The notes below the pieces were generated by a model. The model saw only the letters and a list, made by a program, of their open reading frames with translations. It searched no databases and was not told the DNA's origin. Positions 43,401-51,955 of a stretch of 64,000 nucleotides of DNA are shown in pieces. This DNA comes from Bdellovibrionales bacterium GWA2_49_15 (GTDB taxonomy: Bacteria > Bdellovibrionota > Bacteriovoracia > Bacteriovoracales > Bacteriovoracaceae): the NCBI GenBank assembly GCA_001769855.1, contig MEPP01000006.1, forward strand, positions 1 to 64,000, given 5' to 3'. The translations under genes were made by a program, and so were the position numbers. Every line of letters begins with the position of its first letter. Within the stretch, counting starts at the first letter, position 1.

Positions 43401-43678
43401 GCGTTGGTCTCAATTTAACTGCCGCAAGTTATGTTTTCGTCATGGACCCATGGTGGAACCCGGCGGTGGAAGCGCAGGCGGTCGATCGCGCCCATCGCAT
43501 CGGCCAGAAAAACACCCTTACGGTTTATCGCCCGATCATGAAAGACACCGTGGAAGAGAAAGTTCTCAAGCTCCAAGAGGTGAAAAAGCAGCTCTTCCTA
43601 GATCTTCTTCCCGACAATGATGAAAAAATCTTTTCCGGGAGACTTAGCATGGAAGATTTTATTCAGTTATTTAACTAA
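40421..43678 (+). CDS. SNF2-family helicase with SWIM zinc finger
   Basis: This 1085-residue ATP-dependent DNA translocase has a SWIM finger (CDCSQWTKEDHCAH) at about residues 85-98. Its two-lobed motor carries Walker A DDMGLGKT near 661, DEVQH (DExH box) near 751, and RAHRIGQ motif VI near 1024. DPWWNPAVEAQAVDRAHRIGQ is the SNF2 signature in full (key residues W, N, A, R). The middle domain (about 250-560) is poorly conserved. Bacterial RapA/HepA-like or SWIM-SNF2 proteins remodel stalled RNA polymerase or DNA complexes; the exact role is unknown. Confidence 0.93.
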   Translation: MNDILDPIIIDKPALNGEKLFSDAYLRQARKLLMLSRLSISFVKETDKYIIVSGIVRENRSHEAKIVYRFHANHTDGVLSSNCDCSQWTKEDHCAHTASLFIYHFFAQQTSGQTDLSKARSEAINVYHGLNQNMSNTNSDAEIKQMGAVTPLDFGTVVNGPSKLQGAPPSATYSTLQYVLTSKKAVPFPVPKNWEGRLQMHYNYQVTDPDNHSLGTAVPELFFSYVRVPSEADSAGVAEKEISIFENLYLFNWKTGETWHFPNELKDIIQKLRHLNFDIGVNQLIWFTTLPGFSDYCDLILQGKKLDEHEIAKITPAISINAADKNTLDFELSFIDENKKLYYPPELFSALVFEDGLLGSFKKKKDAYGFILHLNDIFNGENNLTFRTNTFDRLRRDWPIYLQYLMAPGAHYEFDLFNQCFVRIEKDLLIDLFKAMISAFNDTIFRFSSFHKEQLKLVYNIQTGIAFQNLRSFIEKVQIRGVSVYFDRREIGQWHSRIRFERRSSTTKWFELDVTLNASDYAILKSVDKQTGMAMSETGLILLNSDQLNLAKMLSRVLETNKTQNAEAEGDAKRDLREYRFSIPYNRARIIEIFELKKIGIAGLLTEEEENLCHKLLNLKEMPKYDVPATLGDVLRPYQLVGYNWLRFLYEHKLGACLADDMGLGKTIQVIALLKSIESSIKRVLIVCPVTILINWQKEFEKFSDLKTLIYHGGQRQLPPDIKFIITSYGVMKKEADTTFKDVQFDIFILDEVQHLKNMRSLGAWSARKISAEFRICLTGTPVENDLAEFYNIIDLAIPGIWGDLQILRTISTDITRERARTTAGPFILRRTKGQVLTDLPAKIENNVYLQFSDEERATYLQGLLDIKARIESAASKRKYGEILRGLLRLRQSCLWQGKQLQPGQVPKNLKDLQSTKIKFLLDQLEQIIEEGHKAIVFSQFTTYLDIIQYFLREKHYRVSRIDGSQQLKARQQQVDLFQEGNSQVFLISLKAGGVGLNLTAASYVFVMDPWWNPAVEAQAVDRAHRIGQKNTLTVYRPIMKDTVEEKVLKLQEVKKQLFLDLLPDNDEKIFSGRLSMEDFIQLFN

Positions 43679-43692
43679 TTCTGAAATCTAAA

Positions 43693-45189
43693 ATGTGGCA
43701 AAAATTAAAAAAACTTGTCTTTCTTCCATATCACCTCGAAGAATTCAGCGTTCAGCAGGTCTTCCGACTTAGCTTTTTATTTTTGGCCTTTTTCCACATT
43801 TATGCCGCACTTATGTCTGAAGGTTTTCACCGTCCGGATGAACATCTGGGCATGATTCGCATGGTGCTTTACAAGCTCGGAAAGCTGGAGGCGTCCCAGT
43901 TGAGTTGGGAATTTCCAGTACAAATTCGATCTTGGGCGCAGCCCTACTTCTATGTGGCGATTGCGAAAATATATGGCCAGCTCGGGGCCGCCAATCCTTT
44001 TATTCTCGCCACCCTCTTTCGTCTGAGTAGCTCTCTCTTGGCACTCACCGCCCTTTTCTGGTTCATGCGCACAACCACCACTTTATTTGAAAAAGATGCC
44101 GATAAAAAACTCTCCTTATCCCTGTTCCCTTTCATCTGGTATTTACCTTTTTTCCATGCCCGAACTTCGACTGAAAATTTTTCTTCCTCTCTCACTCTTT
44201 TCGCTATCGCGGGACTCATCTATTTACATAAAAAAACGGTCCGGGTTTGTTTGCTTCCTTTCATAATTGGTTTATGTATGGCCTTTGCTTTTTATTTCCG
44301 TCTGCAAATGGCAACGAGCTTATTGCCCGCCTTAATTCCATTCGTCTTCTTTCAAAAACAGCAATGGAAAACAGCGATCATCATTATCGCCGGTGGTCTG
44401 TGTGGGCTAGGACTCAATGTTTTAATCGATTACCAAGGTTACGGGAACTGGGTTTTTTCGCCCTGGAATAATGTCTACCAAAATGTCTTCAAAGGAATGG
44501 CGAGTAGTTTCGGAACGGACCCTTTTTATACCTATTTTTCTAAATCATTTCTCCGCGGAATTCCTCCCATCTCCCTCTTTTTTCTGGCGATTCCCTTGAT
44601 CTATTGGTTCAAACGGCCGAAATGTATTTTAACTTGGGTTTCTCTTCCGTTTCTCATGGCGCACTCTTGCCTTGCCCATAAGGAATTGCGCTTTATTTTC
44701 TTTCTTGGACAACTCATTCCGCCGATGGCGCCGATCTTTGTGGCATGGTGCAAGTCCCTGCCAGGCATTCGAACAAGCTACGTTAATTCTTTTCATTACG
44801 TGGCCAAGCTGGCCCTCATTCTCTCCCTGGTACTGTCTCTGGCCTCAAGTAGTAGAGATGCCTACTCTCACATGGGATTTTACAAATTTCTCTATCACCT
44901 CAAACCTGTTCCGCAAAAAATTTACACTCTGAATGTCGTGCGAGATGTTCTCGAATTCTATCTGCCCGGGCCTGTCGAATTCGTATACTCTCCCAATTTT
45001 ACCAGTTCTGCTGAGAGCGCCTATGTGCTCACGGATTCCTATGCGGATATGTTGCACCTGACGACCCACTCCCATTGTTTAGAAGTCTATTCCGAGTATT
45101 CTGTTTTCTTTCAAAGCCTCCTGCAAAAAATTGCCAAATCCAAAGACTGGGCCGTTTTACAATGCCCTGCATCGGCGCATAATTTATAA
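43693..45189 (+). CDS. GT22-type (Alg9/PIG-like) membrane mannosyltransferase
   Basis: This 498-residue polytopic protein has about ten hydrophobic segments. A loop after the first helix has HRPDEHLG (acidic residues positioned as in GT-C enzymes). LAHKELRFIFFL near 340 matches the HKE-x-RF hallmark of family GT22, whose eukaryotic members (Alg9, PIG-B/M) use lipid-linked mannose. Substrate here is unknown, likely polyprenyl-phosphate sugar for surface glycan. A paralogue with the same layout lies at 51952-53364. It starts 14 nt after the SNF2 helicase gene, so read-through is possible, but function belongs with the glycan cluster. Confidence 0.75.
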   Translation: MWQKLKKLVFLPYHLEEFSVQQVFRLSFLFLAFFHIYAALMSEGFHRPDEHLGMIRMVLYKLGKLEASQLSWEFPVQIRSWAQPYFYVAIAKIYGQLGAANPFILATLFRLSSSLLALTALFWFMRTTTTLFEKDADKKLSLSLFPFIWYLPFFHARTSTENFSSSLTLFAIAGLIYLHKKTVRVCLLPFIIGLCMAFAFYFRLQMATSLLPALIPFVFFQKQQWKTAIIIIAGGLCGLGLNVLIDYQGYGNWVFSPWNNVYQNVFKGMASSFGTDPFYTYFSKSFLRGIPPISLFFLAIPLIYWFKRPKCILTWVSLPFLMAHSCLAHKELRFIFFLGQLIPPMAPIFVAWCKSLPGIRTSYVNSFHYVAKLALILSLVLSLASSSRDAYSHMGFYKFLYHLKPVPQKIYTLNVVRDVLEFYLPGPVEFVYSPNFTSSAESAYVLTDSYADMLHLTTHSHCLEVYSEYSVFFQSLLQKIAKSKDWAVLQCPASAHNL

Positions 45190-45262
45190 GTATGAGGGTT
45201 GGCAAACTGTCGAATGAAAATCTAGTAATTCCACGACATTTCTTCAACTCACTCTCGATGTC

Positions 45263-46450
45263 ATGTACAATAGACCAATGGAAGATCGGGTTTTTGAGAA
45301 GCTAAATTCTCAAGCTCATACCAGAGTAGAAACAAAGCGTTTTGTGCTTTATACGGGCTTCGCGTGTAATTTGCGATGTCAGTTTTGCTATTATCTAAAA
45401 TCCCTCGAAGACGGAACGGCTGAAAATTTCTCGGCGGCATCTCTAAAGCGAAAAATCTATATCGCCCATCTCTTTGGAAAAACTGCCATTGATTTCACCG
45501 GCGGCGAAGCCACTCTTCATCCACAGTTTAAGGAACTGGTCAGCTACGCAAAAGGACTCGGGTTCAAAGTTATCAATGTTATTACCAACGGCTGGAAGCT
45601 CGCAGACTTGAAGTTTTTTCAAGGGCTCAGGGATGCGGGTTTAAATGAAGTTTTATTTTCACTGCACTCACACTTAGAAGAGTTGCATGATGAGCTAACA
45701 AAAATTGCGGGCAGCCAGCGAAAAATTTTAAAGGCCATCAGTAATGCCCATGAGCTCAATGTCCGAGTGCGCCTTAATAGTGTTGTCACCGGCAAGAATG
45801 CCCATGAGGTTTCCAATTTCCTTGAATATGCCAAGACTCTAAAACCTCACAGCGTTAACCTGATCGTTTTCAATCCAACAGAAGAAACGGTTGGGTATAA
45901 AAATCATGATTCCATCCGAATTTCCACTTATGAGGAGATCGGTCGCCTGATCTCGCAGGCCTTAGACCAGTATAAAACGTTTTTTCCAGTTGTGAATGTC
46001 CGCTTTCTCTCTTTTTGCTACCTGCGTGGGCATGAGGATGTTATCCGAACCTATTGGCAGGAAATTTATGAGGCCGAGGAATGGGACCCTATTCTCCATT
46101 GGGCCTTCCGTAAGAACTGGCTTTTTGCTCTGGCGGCAACCATCGTGGGTATTCTCATCTTCCCATTCAAGCAGGCACATCTATTTTTTGGTAAAAAAGG
46201 CTTCTATGTCCGTTTGTGTGAACATTTTCAAAATTTCAGAATTCTCTATCTGTATAGGCGACCGGCGAAATGTGCCACCTGTTCTCTTAAGCTGATCTGC
46301 CCGGGTCTGCCAAAAGATTTTTATAAAACGAACCCCAATGCGCAAGTCTTTCCCTACTCTGCAAATGAATATCCCCTGGTCAAAAACCCGGTTCTTTTTG
46401 GTCATAAATATCCCAACAAATTTCCAGCAACGGCCCATGATCTCAAATAA
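45263..46450 (+). CDS. Radical SAM protein
   Basis: This 395-residue enzyme has the CNLRCQFC cluster motif (C35, C39, C42) that binds a 4Fe-4S cluster and SAM. FTGGEATLHP and VITNGW are standard radical SAM barrel strands. Near residues 335-350 a second cysteine set (CATCSLKLICPG) suggests an auxiliary cluster, as in SPASM/twitch enzymes. It has a hydrophobic stretch (FALAATIVGILIFPF) around 290 that might touch the membrane. Substrate unknown; its place in the polysaccharide cluster suggests sugar or lipid modification. Confidence 0.85.
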   Translation: MYNRPMEDRVFEKLNSQAHTRVETKRFVLYTGFACNLRCQFCYYLKSLEDGTAENFSAASLKRKIYIAHLFGKTAIDFTGGEATLHPQFKELVSYAKGLGFKVINVITNGWKLADLKFFQGLRDAGLNEVLFSLHSHLEELHDELTKIAGSQRKILKAISNAHELNVRVRLNSVVTGKNAHEVSNFLEYAKTLKPHSVNLIVFNPTEETVGYKNHDSIRISTYEEIGRLISQALDQYKTFFPVVNVRFLSFCYLRGHEDVIRTYWQEIYEAEEWDPILHWAFRKNWLFALAATIVGILIFPFKQAHLFFGKKGFYVRLCEHFQNFRILYLYRRPAKCATCSLKLICPGLPKDFYKTNPNAQVFPYSANEYPLVKNPVLFGHKYPNKFPATAHDLK

Positions 46451-47213
46451 TTACCAAAAAGTTGTTATCAAACGCCCCCAACACTGGAAGAGTCCCTATT
46501 CCAATGACACCTACGAGGGGCGTATCTCTTTTTATTCATTTGGAAAGCTAAAAAAGATTCTTGGTCTTTCGAAAGCACACTTTGGCGGTGCCTGCGTCGA
46601 CATAGGCTGTGGCCAAGGTTATTTTTTACTGACCCTCACATCGTATTTCAGTAAAGTTTTTGGCATCGATAAAAACATCAAAATTTCTCCCGATGTTTCT
46701 ACCGGTGTCTTCTCAGGACACCAACGATGGGATGAGCGATATCAGAATAAAACATTGCTTGATTCAACTCGTGAGATGCTCCGCGGAGAGAATGCTCTCC
46801 ATCATAACCTAGAGATTCTCGAAGGCGATGCGAAGTCGATGCCAGTGGGCAATAAAACAATAGATGTGGTGTTTGCCATTGATATTCTCGAGCACTGCAG
46901 AGAAAAGGACGCCATCTATCAAGAGTTTTGTCGCATTTTAAAAAATGGTGGCTCACTCATCTATTCTGTGCCCAACTCCGTCGGTATCGCGCAACGCTTG
47001 CGCAACATCCTGGCATTCTTTGCGGGCGTTCAAGAAGACCCTGCGAGTGAGGACCATAAAAACTATCACTGGAAAAAAGAGCTGAGCTTATTGGCGCAAT
47101 ATTTCACAGTGAAGAAAGTTATCGGATTTCCTTTTTTTGTGAAGGCCATTTCTCCCTCAATACTAGTGCAATGTTGTGCAGATAAAACGACCTCATCCAA
47201 AGAAAAACCATGA
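46437..47213 (+). CDS. Class I SAM-dependent methyltransferase
   Basis: ATG 46437 overlaps the radical SAM stop by 14 nt; a longer in-frame start at 46338 would lie inside that gene and is rejected. The 258-residue protein has motif I VDIGCGQGYFLLTL, then DAKSMPVG and VVFAIDILEHCR, typical of UbiE/COQ5-like Rossmann methyltransferases. It lacks membrane segments. Substrate is unknown, most likely a sugar or lipid intermediate of the cluster. Confidence 0.8.
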   Translation: MISNNYQKVVIKRPQHWKSPYSNDTYEGRISFYSFGKLKKILGLSKAHFGGACVDIGCGQGYFLLTLTSYFSKVFGIDKNIKISPDVSTGVFSGHQRWDERYQNKTLLDSTREMLRGENALHHNLEILEGDAKSMPVGNKTIDVVFAIDILEHCREKDAIYQEFCRILKNGGSLIYSVPNSVGIAQRLRNILAFFAGVQEDPASEDHKNYHWKKELSLLAQYFTVKKVIGFPFFVKAISPSILVQCCADKTTSSKEKP

Positions 47214-49504
47214 GCAATCAAAAGTTATTGAAAAATTGCCTGAACTCGGAATCTGTTTGGTTCTTCGCACTCTTCTGGGTAATCACCCTACTCTTGTGTA
47301 TTATTACACCTTGGTCCCCGCTAAAGCTTCTCGGGGGGCATGATATGCCCCACCATCTCCTCACTCTTATGGCACGGCCTGATAGCGCCCTGACCATCTA
47401 TTCACCCCAGTGGTTGGGAGGGACTCTTCTTTATCCCCTCTATGGTATTTTACCACTGGAGCAGATCGGCATCTTCTTACATCTCAATCCCGTCGATGCC
47501 ATTAATTTAATAATCATTTTCACCATGGCCGCAGCCGGTTTCTGGGGAGTGAAATGCATTGAAAAACTTTACGAGTACTATTACGAGAAGCAGACACTGG
47601 TAACAAAGAACTTCTTTCTTTGGCTGCTTTTGGCACTCATTTTCTCTTTCTCCCCACTCTTTTGCTGGCGCATCACCTTCGGTCATATGAATATGATCAT
47701 TTCCAGCATGCTGACCTTAATTGCCAGCAATCTTTTTCTTTCCATTAGGCTGGCAAGGCCTTTCAAACCGTTTGAAAAAATACTTTTTGTTATTAGCTGC
47801 TGGCACATCCTCAGCACCGTCTCGCAGCAACTCCTGATTTACACCCTCTATTTTATTCCGCTCTTCGCCTTGATCCTTTTTTATAAGGTACCCCCAAGAT
47901 ACTACTGGCAAAATTTTAAAAAAATAATTTTCGAGTATATCCTGCTTATCAGCTTACCGATCATCCTTGCCATCCCGGATATTTGGGCGCTAGTTCTTTT
48001 TCACAGCTCCGGCGAAAGTTCCAGAGGACTGCAGACCGGCAACATCATCTTCTCGTATACCAAAGGCAGCTGGCTGGATGTTTTAGGTATCTTCTTTTGG
48101 TCCAAATTGTATTTTCTTGATAAAATTAATTACTACTTCATGCATGAAATAAACTATCCGGTTGGTCCCTTTATCCTTTTATTTGTTTTGTTCTTTTTTA
48201 ACTCTTTAAAAAATAGAAAGATGTTGTTTCTGGAAAGTTTCACAATCTTCGCCCTCATCTTTTGGGTAATCTTCAGTTTCGATTTTCAGTGGCTAACTGA
48301 TCTGACATTATTTCTATTCCCTCCGCTGAAGTATTTTCGCGTGCCGGGCCGGATGTACATTCTTTTTGTTTTTGTGCTGCTTATGTTTATCACAACGAAA
48401 ATCGTCTTTCTTCAAGACCAATTTAAGCGGGGGAAGTATTTTTGGATTATCAACACGATCATGATGGCCTTGGCTTGCGCCCTGGCGTACTACAATACTC
48501 TATATTTTGATATCTTTTGCTTCATCTTTGCAGCTTATTTCTTTATCCAGCAGGTCTTAAAACTTCCAGGTTTTTTTTCTCCACTAACCGTCCTTTTGAT
48601 GATGTTACTTGGAACCCTCACGTCATTTTCCGAGCGAGCAGAAGAATTCGCTTCAAAAGAAACTATCGCGGAGTTCTCAAAAAACATCGACATTCCTTTC
48701 TTGAAAAATCCTCTGGAGCGTGCGCGCGTTTTCTTGTCTTACCCCTTCTTTGGACTGAACACTCCTTTTGCCCTTAATATAAGCAGCTTACAAGGATACT
48801 CCCATCCATTAATGGGCTTTAATACCTTGAGTTCAAGTCTAGAGGGCATCCCATTTGATACTGCCAGATTACAATTCCCCACTCTCTTGTATAGCAATAA
48901 CCATGCCTTAAAAATTCTGTACAATGTTCACACTGATATCTTTGTTCAGAATAACGCTGTTAGCGCAAGAAGATTCTCCGACGAAAGTCAGCCTTTGTGG
49001 TTTCCTGTACACCCAATTCCTATAAGTTCTGTCCATGAGTTGCCTGTCGTTTTCAGTCAAAATGATGCCAATCTTGGCAGTTATATTCATGATAACCTCT
49101 TACTTTTCCGCGACGATTATGCCCATACCTATCAGAATACGGATCTCTCTTCTTGTAAGAGCATTTTGGCCAAGAATGTAAGTTACACTGACGGAACTTT
49201 TGCCATTAATCTTCAAAATCCTGCAACTGTTTCGTGCCCTATGACTGTTGCAACAAATTTTTCTTCCTTTTTAGTCGCTCAGTCGACAGATCAAAGTGGC
49301 AAAATTCAAGATCTCAAGACCCATCCGTCCTATGGAGCATTATTAACCGTTATCGTTCCCCCAAAAATTGAGGCGATTAAAATCTCAGCAGAAATAAAGT
49401 ATTATAGTCTTATCAGATTTTTGAGCTTGTTTCTCGCCGTAATTATTGCAGGTGGCATGGTCTATGGAACGACCTTCAGAAGTAAAACGGGGAAAAAGAT
49501 GTGA
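47210..49504 (+). CDS. Large polytopic membrane protein, putative GT-C glycosyltransferase
   Basis: This 764-residue protein has about twelve membrane segments up to residue 490, then a roughly 200-residue extracytoplasmic domain and one last helix (RFLSLFLAVIIAGGMVYG). The first loop has GGHDMPHHLL, an acidic motif in the place where GT-C enzymes keep a catalytic Asp. LPLEQIG and PLKYFRVPGRMY recall large bacterial YfhO/GT-C-like proteins. No closer family. It overlaps both neighbours by 4 nt, so it is part of a coupled operon (46437-53364). Confidence 0.65.
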   Translation: MSNQKLLKNCLNSESVWFFALFWVITLLLCIITPWSPLKLLGGHDMPHHLLTLMARPDSALTIYSPQWLGGTLLYPLYGILPLEQIGIFLHLNPVDAINLIIIFTMAAAGFWGVKCIEKLYEYYYEKQTLVTKNFFLWLLLALIFSFSPLFCWRITFGHMNMIISSMLTLIASNLFLSIRLARPFKPFEKILFVISCWHILSTVSQQLLIYTLYFIPLFALILFYKVPPRYYWQNFKKIIFEYILLISLPIILAIPDIWALVLFHSSGESSRGLQTGNIIFSYTKGSWLDVLGIFFWSKLYFLDKINYYFMHEINYPVGPFILLFVLFFFNSLKNRKMLFLESFTIFALIFWVIFSFDFQWLTDLTLFLFPPLKYFRVPGRMYILFVFVLLMFITTKIVFLQDQFKRGKYFWIINTIMMALACALAYYNTLYFDIFCFIFAAYFFIQQVLKLPGFFSPLTVLLMMLLGTLTSFSERAEEFASKETIAEFSKNIDIPFLKNPLERARVFLSYPFFGLNTPFALNISSLQGYSHPLMGFNTLSSSLEGIPFDTARLQFPTLLYSNNHALKILYNVHTDIFVQNNAVSARRFSDESQPLWFPVHPIPISSVHELPVVFSQNDANLGSYIHDNLLLFRDDYAHTYQNTDLSSCKSILAKNVSYTDGTFAINLQNPATVSCPMTVATNFSSFLVAQSTDQSGKIQDLKTHPSYGALLTVIVPPKIEAIKISAEIKYYSLIRFLSLFLAVIIAGGMVYGTTFRSKTGKKM

Positions 49505-50493
49505 ATGATCCAACATTTAGCTTCATTGTTATCGGGCGAGACGAGCAAAGTTGTCAGATCGCTCTAAATTCCATTAATCGAATCGACTACCCCCGTGAGC
49601 TTTATGAAATACTTTTGGCCATAGGAAATTGTCCCTCTTTGCAAAGAAACTCAGCGGCGGCCAAGGCAAAAGGTAAATTTCTGATCTTTCTTGATAATGA
49701 TTCAAGCGCCGACCACCGCCTTCTTCGCCAATACCTTGAAGCCTTTCACTACTTCCCCAATGCCTCCGTTGTCGGCGGCCCCTCACTTTATGAAGAACAA
49801 TCCAATCTATTTTTATTTGCCATCCAATGTGTTTTTGCCTCTGTCTTTGGAACCGGTCCGTATCGCTCGCGATATACTCCCATCGGGCGCATCAGACTTT
49901 CCGGTGAGCAGGAACTCATTCTTTGCAATCTGCTCATTTCGAGGGAAGCTTTTCTCAAGCACAAAGGATTCAATGTTAACCTATACCCAAATGAGGAAAA
50001 CGAGTTCTTAAATCGAATTCAAAATTCTGAGGTTATCGCCTACCACCCACAGGCCATCGTTTTCCGTGAACCTAGAAAAACTTTTGGCGACTTCGTTCGA
50101 CAGATGATTAATTATGGCGCAGGACGCTTTAAGCACTACACTGTGAACCATCGATATCTCAATTTATTTTTCTTTATTCCGCTCTTTTTTACCTTATATA
50201 TATTATCTTTGCCTTTCGTACTTTCACAGGGAGACCTCTTTTATCTCCTCTATGGAATTCCTATCTTCATATATATTTGGTTTAATATTGCGGCTTCGGC
50301 ATTCTCTGTCCTGAGTAATAAGAATTATAAAACATTCTTTTACACATTCTTACTTTTCTTCACTTGCCACTTCTTTTATGGCTTTGGCATCCTTGTCGGT
50401 TTTTACAGGTATTTTGCTGAAAATAAGGTCTCGGGCCCATCTACAAATGTAGATATAAGAATAATAAAGGAAATGACCGTGCATGAAAGTTAA
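49501..50493 (+). CDS. Family 2 glycosyltransferase with membrane helices
   Basis: This 330-residue protein starts at GTG 49501. The GT-A fold starts FSFIVIGRDEQ and has FLIFLDNDSSADHRLL, where the D-N-D replaces the usual DxD and should bind the nucleotide-sugar metal. VVGGP and a late E-N-E segment (PNEENEFL) fit family GT2. Three or four C-terminal hydrophobic helices (about 225-305) anchor it to the inner membrane. It transfers a sugar to a lipid-linked or growing glycan; donor unknown. Confidence 0.82.
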   Translation: MNDPTFSFIVIGRDEQSCQIALNSINRIDYPRELYEILLAIGNCPSLQRNSAAAKAKGKFLIFLDNDSSADHRLLRQYLEAFHYFPNASVVGGPSLYEEQSNLFLFAIQCVFASVFGTGPYRSRYTPIGRIRLSGEQELILCNLLISREAFLKHKGFNVNLYPNEENEFLNRIQNSEVIAYHPQAIVFREPRKTFGDFVRQMINYGAGRFKHYTVNHRYLNLFFFIPLFFTLYILSLPFVLSQGDLFYLLYGIPIFIYIWFNIAASAFSVLSNKNYKTFFYTFLLFFTCHFFYGFGILVGFYRYFAENKVSGPSTNVDIRIIKEMTVHES

Positions 50494-51955
50494 TACTTTA
50501 CTCATCTTTCCAGGTCACACGGAGAACTGCCCCACCATGCCTTTCTCCATTCTTGTTCTTGCATCCTTTCTTAAAAGGCATGGTATTCCTGTTCAAATTC
50601 TGGATACCCGCGTCCAGGATCACTTAAGCATCGATTTCAGTGCTTTTACCTTAATCGGAATTTCCGCCAAAAGTGGCGAACAGCTCTCCTCGGCCGTGGA
50701 GCTATGCCAGCACATTCGCAAACAATCCAAGGCAAAGATTGTCTGGGGCGGGCCTCATGCAACATTTTTTCCCAAACAGACCTGCAACTCCGACCTGGCT
50801 GATTTTATCGTCAAAGGTGAGGGCGAGCTTACCTTGCTGGAGCTAATCCACGCTCTGGATGCCGAAACTCCGCTCGCGTCAATTAAGGGACTTGTCTACA
50901 AGGAAAATGGTAACGTCTTTGAAAATGAAAAACGCGATCATCTCGATCTAGACACCTTAGAGACTCCGGCTTATGACATGATCGATATCGATCAATATCA
51001 AGACAAGTTGAAGTTTTTCACAATGGAAACCAGTCGTGGATGTCCCTACCGTTGTGACTTTTGCTACACCCACCAATTCCACCAGCGGAAATGGCGGGCC
51101 AAAAGTGTTGATAAAATAATTTTAGAAATTCAAAACATTAAAAATGTTTTTGGCACGCACCGATTTTTTTTCTGTGACGATAATTTTTTTGTCAATAAAA
51201 AAAGGGTCCTTGATTTCTCCCGTGCAATTATCGACCGCAAAATTACGACGGAAATAAGCTGCTATGCTCGCGCTGATTATTTGGCAAGATATACTCCTGC
51301 CGAGCTCGATCTCGTCAAAATGGCCGGTCTGCAATATATCGGCATCGGTGCTGAGGCAGGCTCGGAACGCATGCTGAAGGAAATTCATAAGGACATTACC
51401 AGGGAAGACATTCTTCGCTCTGCCAAAAATTGCGTTGATCGTGGCATAACTCCTGTCTACAGTTTTATTATCGGTATTCCCGGTGAAAGGCCAGAAGATC
51501 TAAACGCCACAATAGACATGTATCTAGCATTGAAAAGCATTTCCAGAAAAATTGAGATCAATGGCCTCTACATCTTTACTCCTTACCCAGGGACGCCGAT
51601 TTATCACAAGGCGGTTGAACTAGGCTATGTCCCCCACACCTCCCTCGAAGGCTGGGCCACCTGGAACTTTTCAGATCTATCCAACTCGGCGTGGCTCACA
51701 AAGATTGAGAAGCTCCGGCTACAGGTCATTTCCAAGATCGTCCTCTTCCTTTTTGTTAAGGATCGCCTGGAGTCTTATGGTGCTGTCTACAAGAGAAACA
51801 AACTTGGCTCACTATTAAACCTGATAGTCTGGAATGTCGGAAGTTATATCTTGGAGTTTAATGCGCGTTTTCGTTTACGTCACAAGCTCTTTGATTTTGG
51901 TTATGAATGGTTAGTCTTTGGTTATATCGCCTTAAAAAAATTCAAGGTCACGTGA
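50483..51955 (+). CDS. B12-binding domain radical SAM protein
   Basis: This 490-residue protein has an N-terminal cobalamin-binding-type Rossmann domain (residues 1-140, with SILVLASFLKRHGIPVQILD and VWGGPHATFFP) and a radical SAM barrel whose cluster motif CPYRCDFC begins near residue 185. IGIGAEAGSERML and PVYSFIIGIPGE are typical of this class. Relatives methylate or rearrange lipids, sugars or other unactivated carbons; substrate unknown. It overlaps the upstream GT2 gene by 11 nt and the downstream GT22-type gene by 4 nt. Confidence 0.88.
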   Translation: MKVNTLLIFPGHTENCPTMPFSILVLASFLKRHGIPVQILDTRVQDHLSIDFSAFTLIGISAKSGEQLSSAVELCQHIRKQSKAKIVWGGPHATFFPKQTCNSDLADFIVKGEGELTLLELIHALDAETPLASIKGLVYKENGNVFENEKRDHLDLDTLETPAYDMIDIDQYQDKLKFFTMETSRGCPYRCDFCYTHQFHQRKWRAKSVDKIILEIQNIKNVFGTHRFFFCDDNFFVNKKRVLDFSRAIIDRKITTEISCYARADYLARYTPAELDLVKMAGLQYIGIGAEAGSERMLKEIHKDITREDILRSAKNCVDRGITPVYSFIIGIPGERPEDLNATIDMYLALKSISRKIEINGLYIFTPYPGTPIYHKAVELGYVPHTSLEGWATWNFSDLSNSAWLTKIEKLRLQVISKIVLFLFVKDRLESYGAVYKRNKLGSLLNLIVWNVGSYILEFNARFRLRHKLFDFGYEWLVFGYIALKKFKVT

